A stretch of 64,000 nt of DNA from Brevibacillus humidisoli (GCF_020923435.1 NZ_CP087263.1:3553970-3617969), one strand, 5' to 3'. Shown: positions 9,809-18,929, numbered from the stretch's first letter. The notes: generated by a model from the sequence alone, not told the origin. Numbers and translations: made by a program.

Positions 9809-10777
9809 TTAATACTGATCCCAATAATGTTTGAAGTTATATATCACTTTTTCGATTCCCAGCCCTGTCCCTTTCTGCCAACGAACCACTGTCTGCGTTT
9901 GCTGAGGCACTACAGCTGGCGATACGCCGGTTAAGACGAACATCTTATCGATCATCAACTGAATTTTTGGTGTGTTCGTTTCGTTTAACTCGACTATGTT
10001 GTCGACCGGATCATCGATGGCGCTAACGGCCACACTGCCCTCTTCCGATTGATCCTCGCTTAGCTCCATTTGATCACTGGATGACTGCTGTTCATCTATA
10101 TCTACATCCTGGATCGCTTCTAGATGGTTGTCCCACATTTTCTGCCGCTGCGATTTTGACCTGTTATACCAATCAGCCAAGTAGGTTGAAAATGTTACAG
10201 ATACCTCCCCTGCCAACTCGCCATCCATCTCTCTCAGATAAGGTCCACACTTGGAGCAAGGGGGGAATTCCGTATAGACATCCACGTTGTCGATCCCATT
10301 CTGCTGCAAGGCTCGCCCTGTAAGCTGGCCATTTTTTTGATCATACCCGCCAATGCCAAGCGTAGACATTGAAGTTTCGATTGCCAGACGTTCGGCATGC
10401 AGATCAGCATTATTTGCCCCTGGACTGGTACGGGTACTGCTCGCCAGGGAGTCACTTCGGGTTTTTAAGTGGGCAGTGGCTACATTGAATTGTGCTCGGG
10501 GACTCCTATCCTGCTTGCGCGCCCTCACAGCCTCTACTTGTTGAGCCGGGTCGGCCTCTGACTCGCTGTAGCGTTGGATCGGCTGCGATTTTGGGAATCC
10601 TGTCATCCATTGTGCGACGGCCCTATTCCCGTATAGCCTGTGCAAGGCGAAAAGGTCTGTTGCCGTTAGTTGAATCGGATTTCCAGCACTTGGTTGATCA
10701 TGGATGTGCCGCGTCGCAGCAGTCTGTCGTTTTTCAGGTAGTGCGGTCTGCGGCCGTTTTCGGGGTGTTGTAAACAT
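9809..10777 (-). CDS. Putative deaminase-fold toxin with LYGNRAV motif
   Basis: 322 residues, ATG behind GGGGAG. Residues 44-58 carry ALHRLYGNRAV, a short motif found near the start of proteins with eCIS-associated or DUF4157-type N-termini, preceded by a low-complexity basic region. The middle shows the signature of the cytidine-deaminase superfamily: HAE at 127-129 and, about 45 residues later, FPPCSKCGPYL (PCxxC at 173-177), giving the His/Cys/Cys zinc ligands and catalytic Glu. This resembles bacterial polymorphic-toxin deaminases (for example XOO_2897- or BURPS668_1122-like), whose targets are nucleic acids or bases. The C-terminal roughly 110 residues are acidic then mixed. No signal peptide, secretion genes or clear immunity gene are adjacent. 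The motif call is solid by eye; toxin function is inference. Confidence 0.6.
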   Translation of the reverse strand: MFTTPRKRPQTALPEKRQTAATRHIHDQPSAGNPIQLTATDLFALHRLYGNRAVAQWMTGFPKSQPIQRYSESEADPAQQVEAVRARKQDRSPRAQFNVATAHLKTRSDSLASSTRTSPGANNADLHAERLAIETSMSTLGIGGYDQKNGQLTGRALQQNGIDNVDVYTEFPPCSKCGPYLREMDGELAGEVSVTFSTYLADWYNRSKSQRQKMWDNHLEAIQDVDIDEQQSSSDQMELSEDQSEEGSVAVSAIDDPVDNIVELNETNTPKIQLMIDKMFVLTGVSPAVVPQQTQTVVRWQKGTGLGIEKVIYNFKHYWDQY

Positions 10778-10887
10778 ACCATCTCCCCATTCCAGAAGAA
10801 GAGTGTTACTCTATATTTTACCAGACTGTGAACGAGGTGGATAGATTCAACCAAACAGGGGGAGAGGGGGTAGACGGATGAACATGA

Positions 10888-10922
10888 AACGTCCCGCTCC
10901 TGCTCTGCGGAGTCGGGACGTT
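10888..10922 (-). terminator. Hairpin after btuF
   Basis: AACGTCCCG (10888-10896) and CGGGACGTT (10914-10922) form a nine-pair stem with a further partly paired interior, nine bases beyond the btuF stop. Only a short T stretch follows, so efficiency is uncertain. Confidence 0.5.
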
Positions 10923-10931
10923 CGGCCCTAC

Positions 10932-11954
10932 CTATTGTTCAAATCGCTCCGGATAAAACCCTCTCGCCAATGTCTCTAGCGCAATCGGGGCACGTATTCC
11001 CTCGGCCGCCGCTGAGAGCGGGAGGACGATAAACCGTTTGTTTTGTATGGCCGGCACTTCGGACAATCCTTTTCGGGCCAGCAGCAGATCCCGTTTCTGC
11101 TGGACGGTTTTCTTTCCGTAGTCCATGATCACAATCACGTCCGGACGTCGGGCCACTACTTCCTCCCAGCTTACTTCCGCCCAGCCTTTTTCGATGTCGT
11201 CAAAGATGTTTTTCCCTCCGGCCAGTTCAATCAGGGGCGTCATGTAATTGTTGGCCGCCGTATACGGCTTGTCTTCCCCGCTGTCGTAGACAAACACGCG
11301 AAGCGGCTGCTCCACCGGACCGAGCTGACGCGTGATCGCTTCCATCTCCCGTTTCATTTGGTCAATCAGTTGGTCCGCTCTCTCTTCCACTCTGAAGATG
11401 CGGCCGATATTGCGGATATCTTCGTAAACGTCTTCCACAGTAGGTGCTGTGATGTTGGACGACTCCTGGATGTACGTCTTGATGCCCATCTCTGCCAACT
11501 CTTCTACTGTTCCCAACTGTTTTTCGGTAAAGGCGCTTTTCCATCCAGCGTAGGCAAAGTCGGGATTGGCGGCGAGAAACACCTCTTTTGACGGGTACTC
11601 GTCGGCGAGCACCGGAACCTGTTCATAGGCCTCCTGATATTCCGGCAAAATCTGATCATCCAGGTAGGCAGTGCCCACCATCACATCTTGCAAGCCCAAG
11701 GCAAGCATCACCTCGGTGGCGTGCTGGTTTAGGGCAACCGCCCGCTGGGGAGGGGCGGAATAGGTAATCGTTCGCCCCATGTTGGTCAGCGTCACTTCCG
11801 TCTCCTCCGTCTGCTGACCCGAAACAGCAGCCGTCCCATTCGTCACTGCCTGTTCACCTTGACTACAAGCAGCCAAAGCAGAACCCAGCAAGCACAGCAT
11901 CGCTACCCATATTTTTTGTTTCCACGTATAGATCATTTTGTTCCTCTGTCTCAT
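10932..11954 (-). CDS. btuF: BtuF-type cobalamin-binding lipoprotein
   Basis: Substrate-binding protein of a class III (FecB/BtuF) ABC importer, 340 residues. The signal peptide ends in a lipobox SALAAC with Cys30, so it is membrane-anchored. Recognisable parts are RAVALNQHATEVMLALGL, AYAGWKSAF, and a C-terminal PIALETLARGFYPERFEQ, as in iron-siderophore/B12 binding proteins. ATG 11954 has AGAGGAG upstream. It follows btuC and btuD in an operon headed by a cobalamin riboswitch, so vitamin B12 or a cobinamide is the likely ligand; sequence alone could not separate this from a siderophore binder. Confidence 0.85.
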   Translation of the reverse strand: MRQRNKMIYTWKQKIWVAMLCLLGSALAACSQGEQAVTNGTAAVSGQQTEETEVTLTNMGRTITYSAPPQRAVALNQHATEVMLALGLQDVMVGTAYLDDQILPEYQEAYEQVPVLADEYPSKEVFLAANPDFAYAGWKSAFTEKQLGTVEELAEMGIKTYIQESSNITAPTVEDVYEDIRNIGRIFRVEERADQLIDQMKREMEAITRQLGPVEQPLRVFVYDSGEDKPYTAANNYMTPLIELAGGKNIFDDIEKGWAEVSWEEVVARRPDVIVIMDYGKKTVQQKRDLLLARKGLSEVPAIQNKRFIVLPLSAAAEGIRAPIALETLARGFYPERFEQ

Positions 11955-12015
11955 GTCTTACTTCTCCTCTTGTCATGGTTTCCCGATTCGATTCACGTTG
12001 TCAAAAGAACCGCTG

Positions 12016-12810
12016 TTACCTTTCCGTCAGTGCAAACCGTTCAGCATGGGCGGCCAAATAGACGATGTGCGGTTTCCCTGTTTTGGGATGGACCGTCACT
12101 TCCGCCTCCACGCCAAACACGTCCCTAAGCAGTTCGGGCTTCAACACCTGCGCCGGATGGCCTGATGCCGCCAGCTGTCCGCTGTCCATCACAAACAGAT
12201 AATCGCAGTAAGCCGCGGCAAGGTTCAGGTCATGCAAGGCGGCCACAACGGTCACTTCAAGCGCTCTGACCAGATCCATCAATTGGAGTTGGTATTGAAT
12301 ATCCAGATGGTTGGTCGGCTCGTCCAGGATCAGCCACTTGGCCTGCTGCGCCAGCGCTCTGGCAATCAGCACCCGCTGCTTTTCCCCTCCCGACAGGGTC
12401 AACAAACTGCGCTGCGCCGCGTCCAGCATGCCGACCCGCTGCAGCGCCTCTCTGACAATCGCTCGATCCTCTGCGGTATCGGGCTCCAGCATTCGTTTAT
12501 GCGGGTTTCGGCCCATCAGGACGATTTCCTCTACTGTGAAGTCAAAGTGGACAGGCGTTTCCTGACTGACCACAGCCAGTTGACGCGACACTTGACGGGG
12601 CGTCTGCCGATAAAGTTCCTGATCGTCCAGACGAATCACGCCCACATCAGGCTGCAGGACGCGATACATCGTCTTGAGCAGAGTCGATTTCCCGCTGCCG
12701 TTTGGTCCGATCATGCCGACGAACTGTCCGGATCGGATAGACAGGGAGATTTCTCGAATAATCGCTTTTTCTCCGACCGAGACGGATACCTGGTCTACCT
12801 CCATGCTCAT
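12016..12810 (-). CDS. btuD: BtuD-type ABC transporter ATPase
   Basis: 264-residue ATPase of the B12 importer. It shows Walker A GPNGSGKSTLLK, Q-loop SQETPV, signature LSGGEKQRVLIARALAQ, Walker B WLILDEPTNHLD and the switch His in ALHDLNLA. Its ATG overlaps the btuC stop (ATGA) and has GGAGGGG at seven bases. The C-terminal roughly 50 residues (LKPELLRDVFGVEAEVTVHPKTGKP onward) are the usual FecE/HmuV-type extension. Coupled expression with the permease is expected. Confidence 0.92.
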   Translation of the reverse strand: MSMEVDQVSVSVGEKAIIREISLSIRSGQFVGMIGPNGSGKSTLLKTMYRVLQPDVGVIRLDDQELYRQTPRQVSRQLAVVSQETPVHFDFTVEEIVLMGRNPHKRMLEPDTAEDRAIVREALQRVGMLDAAQRSLLTLSGGEKQRVLIARALAQQAKWLILDEPTNHLDIQYQLQLMDLVRALEVTVVAALHDLNLAAAYCDYLFVMDSGQLAASGHPAQVLKPELLRDVFGVEAEVTVHPKTGKPHIVYLAAHAERFALTER

Positions 12811-13907
12811 CTGTTTTCCCCTCCGAACGAGTAGCTTGACCGCCGCAGCAGCCAGATAAAAAACGGGCCGCCCGCCAACGCCGTGACGACACCGATTGGC
12901 AGTTCCCCGGGAGCCAGCAGCAGGCGGGCCAGTACATCAGCCCAGATCAGGATCACCGCGCCTAGCAGAGCGCTAACCGGCAGCACCCTACGATGATCAG
13001 ACCCGACGACAAATCGAGCGATGTGCGGGACGATCAGCCCGACAAACCCGATCGAACCGCTGACGGCGACAACCACCCCGATTAGCAAAGAGAGCAGCAC
13101 GATCAGCCATTTGCGAAAAGCATGGGTGTTGACGCCGAGTGTCGCCGCCGCTTCCTCCCCCATGAGCAAGGCATTGAGCAAGCGATATTGAAGCAGCAAG
13201 AAAACCATCCCGCCTGTCACCACCACGTAAGGAATCATGAGGTACTCCCATTTCGCTCCTGCCAAACTGCCCAGCATCCAAAACAGCGCATCGCGAATTC
13301 CATGCTCATTTGGGGCAGCCGTGACGATGAAGTTGGTGGCCGCTGACAGAATCATCGAGATGGAGACACCAGCCAGCAACAAACGGGTTGTCTGAATGCT
13401 CCCTGCCACCTGGGCCAACAAGTAGACGGCAAGCATCGCGACCATTGCTCCAGCAAAAGCGCCTAGTGTCAGGGCATACGTTCCCAGAAAAGAGAATGCC
13501 CCGAAGAGTATCACAAGTGTCGCGGCGACCGATGAACCCGATGAGATGCCCAGGATATACGGTTCAGCCAGAGGGTTACGCACCAACGCCTGGATTGCAG
13601 TCCCTACAACAGCCAATCCAGCGCCTACGACCGCGCCTAACAGGACGCGCGGCAGTCTGATCTCCCAGATGATCTGTTCCTGCGGCTTGCTCCAATCCTG
13701 TTCAATCAAGTCCCCGAAAATGGGTACATGCGATAACGCAATGTTCCACACGACAGCCGGCTGAATGCTGACCGGTCCAAGCATCACCGCCAATGTCGCC
13801 GACAGCAGCAGAAGACAAGTCAGCCCAGTCAGCACCGCTGTAAACCAGAGTGGATGATGACGTAGAGGCAAACCGCGGTCCGCCCTATTGGTTCCTCCTC
13901 CAAGCAT
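12807..13907 (-). CDS. btuC: BtuC-type cobalamin ABC permease
   Basis: Membrane subunit of the FecCD/BtuC family, 366 residues with about ten membrane segments; family landmarks include RLPRVLLGAVVGAGLAVVG, NPLAEPYILGISSGSS and GFVGLIVPHIARF. A longer frame reaches 14021, but that would run through the riboswitch leader and its terminator. ATG 13907 is preceded by GGATGGGG, which is itself the 3' arm of the terminator hairpin, so I place the start here. Expression should be off when B12 is bound. Confidence 0.88.
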   Translation of the reverse strand: MLGGGTNRADRGLPLRHHPLWFTAVLTGLTCLLLLSATLAVMLGPVSIQPAVVWNIALSHVPIFGDLIEQDWSKPQEQIIWEIRLPRVLLGAVVGAGLAVVGTAIQALVRNPLAEPYILGISSGSSVAATLVILFGAFSFLGTYALTLGAFAGAMVAMLAVYLLAQVAGSIQTTRLLLAGVSISMILSAATNFIVTAAPNEHGIRDALFWMLGSLAGAKWEYLMIPYVVVTGGMVFLLLQYRLLNALLMGEEAAATLGVNTHAFRKWLIVLLSLLIGVVVAVSGSIGFVGLIVPHIARFVVGSDHRRVLPVSALLGAVILIWADVLARLLLAPGELPIGVVTALAGGPFFIWLLRRSSYSFGGENR

Positions 13908-13908
13908 C

Positions 13909-13934
13909 AAAAAACCCCATCCAGTCGGATGAGG
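13909..13934 (-). terminator. Riboswitch expression-platform terminator
   Basis: On the minus strand CCTCATCC-GACT-GGATGGGG then TTTTTT forms an eight-pair intrinsic terminator (one G-T pair) immediately before the btuC ATG. The 3' arm also supplies the likely ribosome binding site, so the same hairpin could block both transcription and initiation. Confidence 0.85.
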
Positions 13935-14039
13935 TTTGGCGTGCGCACGTACTGATGGCAAAAAAGACAGAACGCTCTTTCGCTTCACTCTACAGTACAC
14001 CTCTCCTTTCCGCGAAGGCATAATGGGTGCGGCAAACTA

Positions 14040-14200
14040 GGTAGGTCTCCTGGCTTCCGGATCATCGCACTCTTCCGCCTTCCCCGCTAGTGGCGAGTGG
14101 CATCGTGGAAAAGCGCTCCCTGGTTACAGTGGCGGGACCGCTCGGGATTTTCACCCGATTCCCTGTTACCCCTTGCTTCTGCAAGGGCACCTAGCTGCTC
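14040..14200 (-). promoter_or_regulatory. Cobalamin (B12) riboswitch
   Basis: Read on the minus strand, the leader contains the class hallmarks in order: GGTGCC, AGGGAATCGGGTGAAAATCC, GAGCGGTCCCGCCACTGTAA, GCCACT, GGAAGG and GAAGCCAGGAGACCT. This is the conserved B12-box core. It precedes btuCDF by about 130 bases and is followed by an intrinsic terminator at 13909-13934, the standard arrangement for transcriptional shut-off on coenzyme B12 binding. Confidence 0.95.
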
Positions 14201-14263
14201 CTATTCAGTTCGCTATTGTTACGTATTCGGCTCGAAGCCCTCAAATCCTTTTTCCTAAGCAGG

Positions 14264-15241
14264 TTAGATCTTCGTCAGCGGTGCGACCTGCCGCGCAAAC
14301 TCAGGCTCAGGTGCCTTCCGCTCTTGTTGAACAGCTTGTGGCTGCTTCAGGGACTGCAGGCAGAGATAGCAAAGAATGCCGAACAGACAGGTGATGATCG
14401 CAGAGTGAAGCATTGTAGCGTACAGGTGTAGCTCAAACCAGACAACAAATCCGCCGCTGATCACCTGCAGCGCGACCAGGATGAAAGCCAGCAGACTGGC
14501 CACGTAGACGTCCCGCCTCTCCTGCCGGTAGTAACGGAAAGCATAGACCAGCACGACTAACAGCAACAGGAACAGACAGGTAGCTGCCAGTCGGTGGATG
14601 AAGTGAATCGCCACTTGACCGGTCAGTTCCGGGATCAACTCTCCTCCCCGACAGAGGGGCCATTCATTGCAACCCATGCTGGAGCCGGTATGCCGCACGT
14701 ATGCTCCGAGATAGACAACACCGTAGGCGTAGATAGCCACTCCCCAGACCAGATTGCGAAAACGGCGGGAAACCGGCTGCCGTACATATTGATCCCTTCT
14801 CTCCCGCTGCAGGACAAACAAAGTAAGCAACAGCACTCCGCTGAACGCGAGCAGAGAGAAGCCGAAGTGCAAGGCAAGCACCGCAGAGGACTGGGGCCAG
14901 ATCACAGCAGATGCACCCAACAACGACTCCAGGATAATGAAGAAAAGGCCGATCATCGCCAATGCCCGAACTTCCGCATTACCGCGAAACCTTCGCCAAG
15001 CAACAATAGAAAAGAGGATCACCACCAAACCGGCCACACCGGTGATGAGGCGGTGCGAGTATTCGATCAGCGATTCCAGCGTATACTCCGGTACCCACTT
15101 GCCGTTGCACAGCGGCCAATCGTTGCCACAGCCCATCGCTGAGCCCGTCTTGGTCACCAGCGAACCGGCCAGCATCGTCAAGAACATCATCAGTGTTGCT
15201 GATATGGCCAGCCATCTCAGCCACCTCTCACCCCTACCCAC
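14264..15241 (-). CDS. ctaA: Heme A synthase CtaA
   Basis: Converts heme O to heme A for cytochrome c oxidase. 325 residues, GTG start with AGGTGA at seven bases. Eight membrane segments in two homologous halves, each with a CxxxWPLC-type pair (Cys38/Cys45 in CGNDWPLC; CNEWPLC in the second half), and heme-ligand histidines in EYSHRL, ALHF, HFIHRL and MLHSAI. It lies downstream of ctaB with about 190 bases between, so it may have its own promoter. Confidence 0.95.
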   Translation of the reverse strand: MGRGERWLRWLAISATLMMFLTMLAGSLVTKTGSAMGCGNDWPLCNGKWVPEYTLESLIEYSHRLITGVAGLVVILFSIVAWRRFRGNAEVRALAMIGLFFIILESLLGASAVIWPQSSAVLALHFGFSLLAFSGVLLLTLFVLQRERRDQYVRQPVSRRFRNLVWGVAIYAYGVVYLGAYVRHTGSSMGCNEWPLCRGGELIPELTGQVAIHFIHRLAATCLFLLLLVVLVYAFRYYRQERRDVYVASLLAFILVALQVISGGFVVWFELHLYATMLHSAIITCLFGILCYLCLQSLKQPQAVQQERKAPEPEFARQVAPLTKI

Positions 15242-15429
15242 GTTGCTTCACCTCGTTCCCTTTCATCCGATTGCAAATCTCCTGGCTCATCGTCCACCTG
15301 CTGGTATGACAGCAGTGTCAAGCTTAGTTATACCCACACAATAAGGTGGCACCCGCAATGCCTTGGCCATAGCGGATGCCTGCGATACGTTCCCATCAGC
15401 AAGCACCGAGCTTGCCTGCTTTTTCGCTT

Positions 15430-16362
15430 TTACAACGCACTCACAATAATAGCGAAACAGAGCACCGTCAGGTAAATCAACGAGTAGCTAAACGCCTTGC
15501 GCGCCCAGACCAGATCGTCCTCTGCTTTAAAACCTTTCAGCAAGATATATAAATACCCGATGCCGAGGATGAGCGCCGTGGCCAGGTAGACATAACCGAG
15601 ATTGGCGTACAGCATGAGCAGGAGGGAAGCGGGAACCATCGGCGCGGCATAGTTGAACATCTGCCGCTTTGTTTCCGCAAAGCCCTTCACCACGGGCAGC
15701 ATAGGGATGCCGCCTGCCCTATATTCCTCGGTCTTCAACATGGCCAGCGCCAAAAAGTGCGGCGGCTGCCAGAGGAACAGGATCAAGAAGAGCACCCACG
15801 CCCCCATCTCCACATTGTTCGTAACCGCTGCCCAGCCGATCAGCGGCGGGATGGCGCCGGAGATGCCGCCGATCACGGTGTTTAGCGTAGTTACCCGCTT
15901 AAGCGGTGTATAGATCAACACGTAGAAGATGTGACCCAGCAAACCAAGCACAGCGGTCAGAGGGTTGGCAAACAGGGCGAGCACAATCAGCCCGGCAACC
16001 AATAGCGCAATCCCGATCGCCAGTGCATTTCGCGGATGGATTCGCCCGGAAGCTAATCCACGATTTTTGGTCCGCTTCATCTTGGCATCCAGTTCTCGAT
16101 CCCAGTAGTTGTTTAACGTTGCGCCCGATGCAATCACAAATGCCGTTCCCAAAAGCGTTAATACAAGTGTATGCAGCTCCAGTTTGTAACCAAAGGTAAA
16201 CACAGCCAACCAATAGCCAGTAAACGTGGTAAGCAAGTTGGACAGGGTAATCCCCGGCTTGGTGAGATGCAGATAATCGCTCCACGTAGCCGGTTGCATC
16301 TGCCCATCGCTCTCTGCTTCCAAGGAAAGGCTGTCAGATTGGTAAGTAGCCTGCTGATCCAT
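15430..16362 (-). CDS. ctaB: Protoheme IX farnesyltransferase CtaB
   Basis: UbiA-family prenyltransferase that makes heme O, the step before CtaA. 310 residues from ATG 16362 (start MDQQATYQ), chosen because AAAGGGG precedes it and because the longer frame to 16506 runs over the promoter. The polyprenyl-diphosphate binding motif is NNYWDRELDAKMKRTKNR; about nine membrane segments follow the N-terminal polar stretch. Paired function with ctaA supports the call. Confidence 0.95.
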   Translation of the reverse strand: MDQQATYQSDSLSLEAESDGQMQPATWSDYLHLTKPGITLSNLLTTFTGYWLAVFTFGYKLELHTLVLTLLGTAFVIASGATLNNYWDRELDAKMKRTKNRGLASGRIHPRNALAIGIALLVAGLIVLALFANPLTAVLGLLGHIFYVLIYTPLKRVTTLNTVIGGISGAIPPLIGWAAVTNNVEMGAWVLFLILFLWQPPHFLALAMLKTEEYRAGGIPMLPVVKGFAETKRQMFNYAAPMVPASLLLMLYANLGYVYLATALILGIGYLYILLKGFKAEDDLVWARKAFSYSLIYLTVLCFAIIVSAL

Positions 16363-16393
16363 CCTTGCTAACCCCTTTCTGAGGTAAGTCGCA

Positions 16394-16428
16394 CCGGCGT
16401 GACAGGTCGTCATCCTGCCTGTCGCCGG
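16394..16428 (-). promoter_or_regulatory. Leader hairpin of ctaB
   Basis: On the minus strand CCGGCGACAGG (16418-16428) pairs with CCTGTCACGCCGG (16394-16406), with a two-base bulge, between the ctaB promoter and its ribosome binding site. It is too far from a T-run to be a terminator. Function unknown. Confidence 0.4.
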
Positions 16429-16504
16429 AGCATCTATCCTTTGCTCGTGTGTCTGAATAGATACACGTAACAGAGCAGAAAAACACCCGTTCGATACGCC
16501 TCTC

Positions 16505-16534
16505 ATTGTAGCGAAATCTAGTCAACGGAGTCAA
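16505..16534 (-). promoter_or_regulatory. SigA-type promoter of ctaB
   Basis: Minus strand TTGACT (16529-16534), 18-base spacer, TACAAT (16505-16510). Both boxes match the housekeeping consensus at five of six positions, and the leader to ctaB would be about 140 nt. Confidence 0.7.
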
Positions 16535-16797
16535 CTTGAGCCCCTCATTGCAGTGCCTTGCTGCCTCCACATCATCTCACCGTAACTGTACCAGAATCAA
16601 GTGGTCTGTAGCGACGGCAATCTTGACAATTTTATAACACTGCCGCTCTTGTCAGGCATGTGAAGCAGCATTGGAAATATAAGCCTATTTTCGAGCTGAA
16701 TGGCACCCTGCCCGGTGGGGACCCATACTGTGATAGTAGTCTACGGGACAGCGGCGGACTAAGATCACGACAATACGGTAAGGAAGGGATAAGCTGT

Positions 16798-17565
16798 ATG
16801 GATTTGCAATTGATCATCATTGGTCTGTTTGTCGGTTTCCTCGTCGGTCTCACAGGGGTGGGCGGAGCTGCTCTGCTAACGCCAATTCTAGTGATGTTGG
16901 GGGTTCAGCCAACGATTGCCGTAGGAACAGACCTCGTCTACAACTCGATAACAAAAGTTTTTGGTGCCTTGCAACATTGGCGGCAGCGTACAGTCAACCT
17001 GCGGGTCGCCATGTACTTCGCGATCGGCAGCGTTCCCAGTGCGATTTTGGCGGTCAACTGCATCCAGTGGATTGAGCTTGTCTATGGCGGCGCTGATCTG
17101 ATCATCAAAAAAGTGTTGGGGTTTGCTTTGATCCTGATCCCCATCGCGATGATTGTGAAAACGATACAAGATAGGCGGGAACCTCACCCCAACCGCTGGC
17201 AGCAGTTGTCTATCTCCGAAAAGAAAAAGATCACGATCACCATCGGTGCCGCTCTGGGCTTCATCGTCGGTCTTACCTCTATTGGAAGCGGCTCGCTGTT
17301 TGCGCTTGCCCTGATGTATTTTTTTCAGATGAGCGGGAAAGAAGTGGTCGGGACCGACATCGCTCACGCGTTTGTCCTTGTAACAGCAGCAGGACTCGTA
17401 CACATGAGCTATGGCACTGTCGATTACCCGATCGTCTTTCAACTGTTGGCCGGCTCCATCCCCGGTGTGTTCATGGGAAGTATCCTCGCGACGCGCGTCC
17501 CTACCTTCATCCTGCGATTTGCCATCTCGACGATCATCTTCTATACCGGACTGAAGCTGCTCTGA
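16798..17565 (+). CDS. TauE/SafE family membrane transporter
   Basis: 255 residues from ATG 16798 behind AAGGAAGGGAT. It starts directly with a membrane segment and shows the two repeated halves of the TauE/SafE (DUF81) family: GFLVGLTGVGGAALLTPIL at the start and GFIVGLTSIGSGSLFALAL in the middle, with six to eight membrane segments. Members export sulfite, sulfoacetate or other anions; substrate cannot be told here. The frame extends 46 codons upstream, but that part is not protein-like and is probably leader RNA. Confidence 0.85.
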   Translation: MDLQLIIIGLFVGFLVGLTGVGGAALLTPILVMLGVQPTIAVGTDLVYNSITKVFGALQHWRQRTVNLRVAMYFAIGSVPSAILAVNCIQWIELVYGGADLIIKKVLGFALILIPIAMIVKTIQDRREPHPNRWQQLSISEKKKITITIGAALGFIVGLTSIGSGSLFALALMYFFQMSGKEVVGTDIAHAFVLVTAAGLVHMSYGTVDYPIVFQLLAGSIPGVFMGSILATRVPTFILRFAISTIIFYTGLKLL

Positions 17566-17693
17566 CCCCTCCCATCCTGTTCTTTCGCTCTGTTTTTTCC
17601 ATCAAAAAATTTTTGAAACAGTGCTTGCAGACCATCTATCGTCTCATTACTCTATAGATACGCTATGTTTACAAAACAGAAAAGAGGATTGCG

Positions 17694-18929
17694 ATGAGCA
17701 GATGGCAAGGGGTTTTAAAGCGGTATGACACCGCGATCTGGGTCAGGGTGTTCGGGACCGTGCTGACCACACTGACCGGATTTATGCTGCGTCCGTTTTT
17801 GGTGCTATACCTCTACGACAAACTGGATGGCTCGATCCTGCTGCCCATGGTGGTAGTCGGACTGCAGCCGCTAACCGGCATTCTCGTCACGCTCTGGGGC
17901 GGTGGGTTGACCGACCGCTATGGGAGAAAGCCGCTGATGGTGACAGCCTTGATCGTACAAACTCTATCGATGACAGGATTCATCTTCGCCGAGTCGGTGT
18001 GGGAATTCGCTGCCTTGACTCTGCTCAATGGTTTTGGCATGGCCTTGTTTTTCCCTGCGGCCAACGCCCAGGTAACCGATGTTGTACCAGAGGAGCAGCG
18101 GGCTGAAGTATTTGCCCTGCTTCATACCGCGCTTAACGTGGGAGCTGCTTGCGGCCCTCTGCTGGGGCTGGCATTGTTCACACAGAGTCCGGCGCTCGTA
18201 TTTTCCTGTGCTGCAGCTGCTTCCCTGGTTTACCTGCTGACTGTACTTTGGAAAATCCCAGAGACCCTGCCAGCCGACCTTCGGCTGCGCTCCCTTCCAG
18301 TCAGCCGCCATCCCAAAATGAAGCTGACCCAGCACAAGCCGTTGTTGTGGATGACTTTGTTTGCCACACCGATTGGCCTGTTGTACGCCTATACGGAATC
18401 GGTGCTGCCGCTCCATCTTAAAGCCAACTTTGTCAACTATGAGACGGTATTCGTCTGGCTGATGACGATTAACGGGACAACCGTCATCCTGCTGCAGATC
18501 TGGCTGACCAAGAAAACGGAGCATCTCGCCTTGCACAACGTGATTCTGGTCGCATACCTGCTGTTTGCCACTGTGGCGTTCGGTTACGGTTTTGGCAAAG
18601 TATTCATCCTGCTCGCCCTGATCGAAATCGTCTTTACGATCGGTGAGATGCTGGTTGGCCCCCATATGCAAAAGGCCGTTTCCATCCTGGCTCCGCCAGA
18701 GATGCGGGGCCGCTATTTTTCTATTTATGGGCTAAACTGGCAGGTCGCTAAAGCAGTCGGTCCCTTGTTTGGCGGGGTGTTGCTTTCGGCGTTTGGCGGG
18801 GAATTGATGTTCTCCGTAGTGGCCGTGCTTCTCCTGGTCTCAGGATTGGCCCAGTACCGTCTGCTGAGGCAGCTCCGTCATGATTCACAGGTGAAGGCGA
18901 CGGTGTCAACCGCCACGCGTACCGGGTAA
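17694..18929 (+). CDS. MFS drug:H+ antiporter-like transporter
   Basis: 411 residues, about twelve membrane segments, with the MFS motif A variant GGGLTDRYGRKPLM between segments 2 and 3 and motif C-like NVGAACGPLLGLALF in segment 5, features of DHA1-type exporters. ATG follows AGAGGATTGCG. The neighbours (TauE upstream, MetAP downstream) give no substrate hint and no local regulator is present. Confidence 0.85.
   Translation: MSRWQGVLKRYDTAIWVRVFGTVLTTLTGFMLRPFLVLYLYDKLDGSILLPMVVVGLQPLTGILVTLWGGGLTDRYGRKPLMVTALIVQTLSMTGFIFAESVWEFAALTLLNGFGMALFFPAANAQVTDVVPEEQRAEVFALLHTALNVGAACGPLLGLALFTQSPALVFSCAAAASLVYLLTVLWKIPETLPADLRLRSLPVSRHPKMKLTQHKPLLWMTLFATPIGLLYAYTESVLPLHLKANFVNYETVFVWLMTINGTTVILLQIWLTKKTEHLALHNVILVAYLLFATVAFGYGFGKVFILLALIEIVFTIGEMLVGPHMQKAVSILAPPEMRGRYFSIYGLNWQVAKAVGPLFGGVLLSAFGGELMFSVVAVLLLVSGLAQYRLLRQLRHDSQVKATVSTATRTG

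Noticed and set aside
13908-14021. Upstream extension of btuC
   Set aside because: It would translate through the riboswitch terminator and leader; the sequence is not permease-like.
16650-16797. Fluoride, SAM or guanidine riboswitch before the TauE gene
   Set aside because: None of the consensus cores of these classes can be found in the leader.
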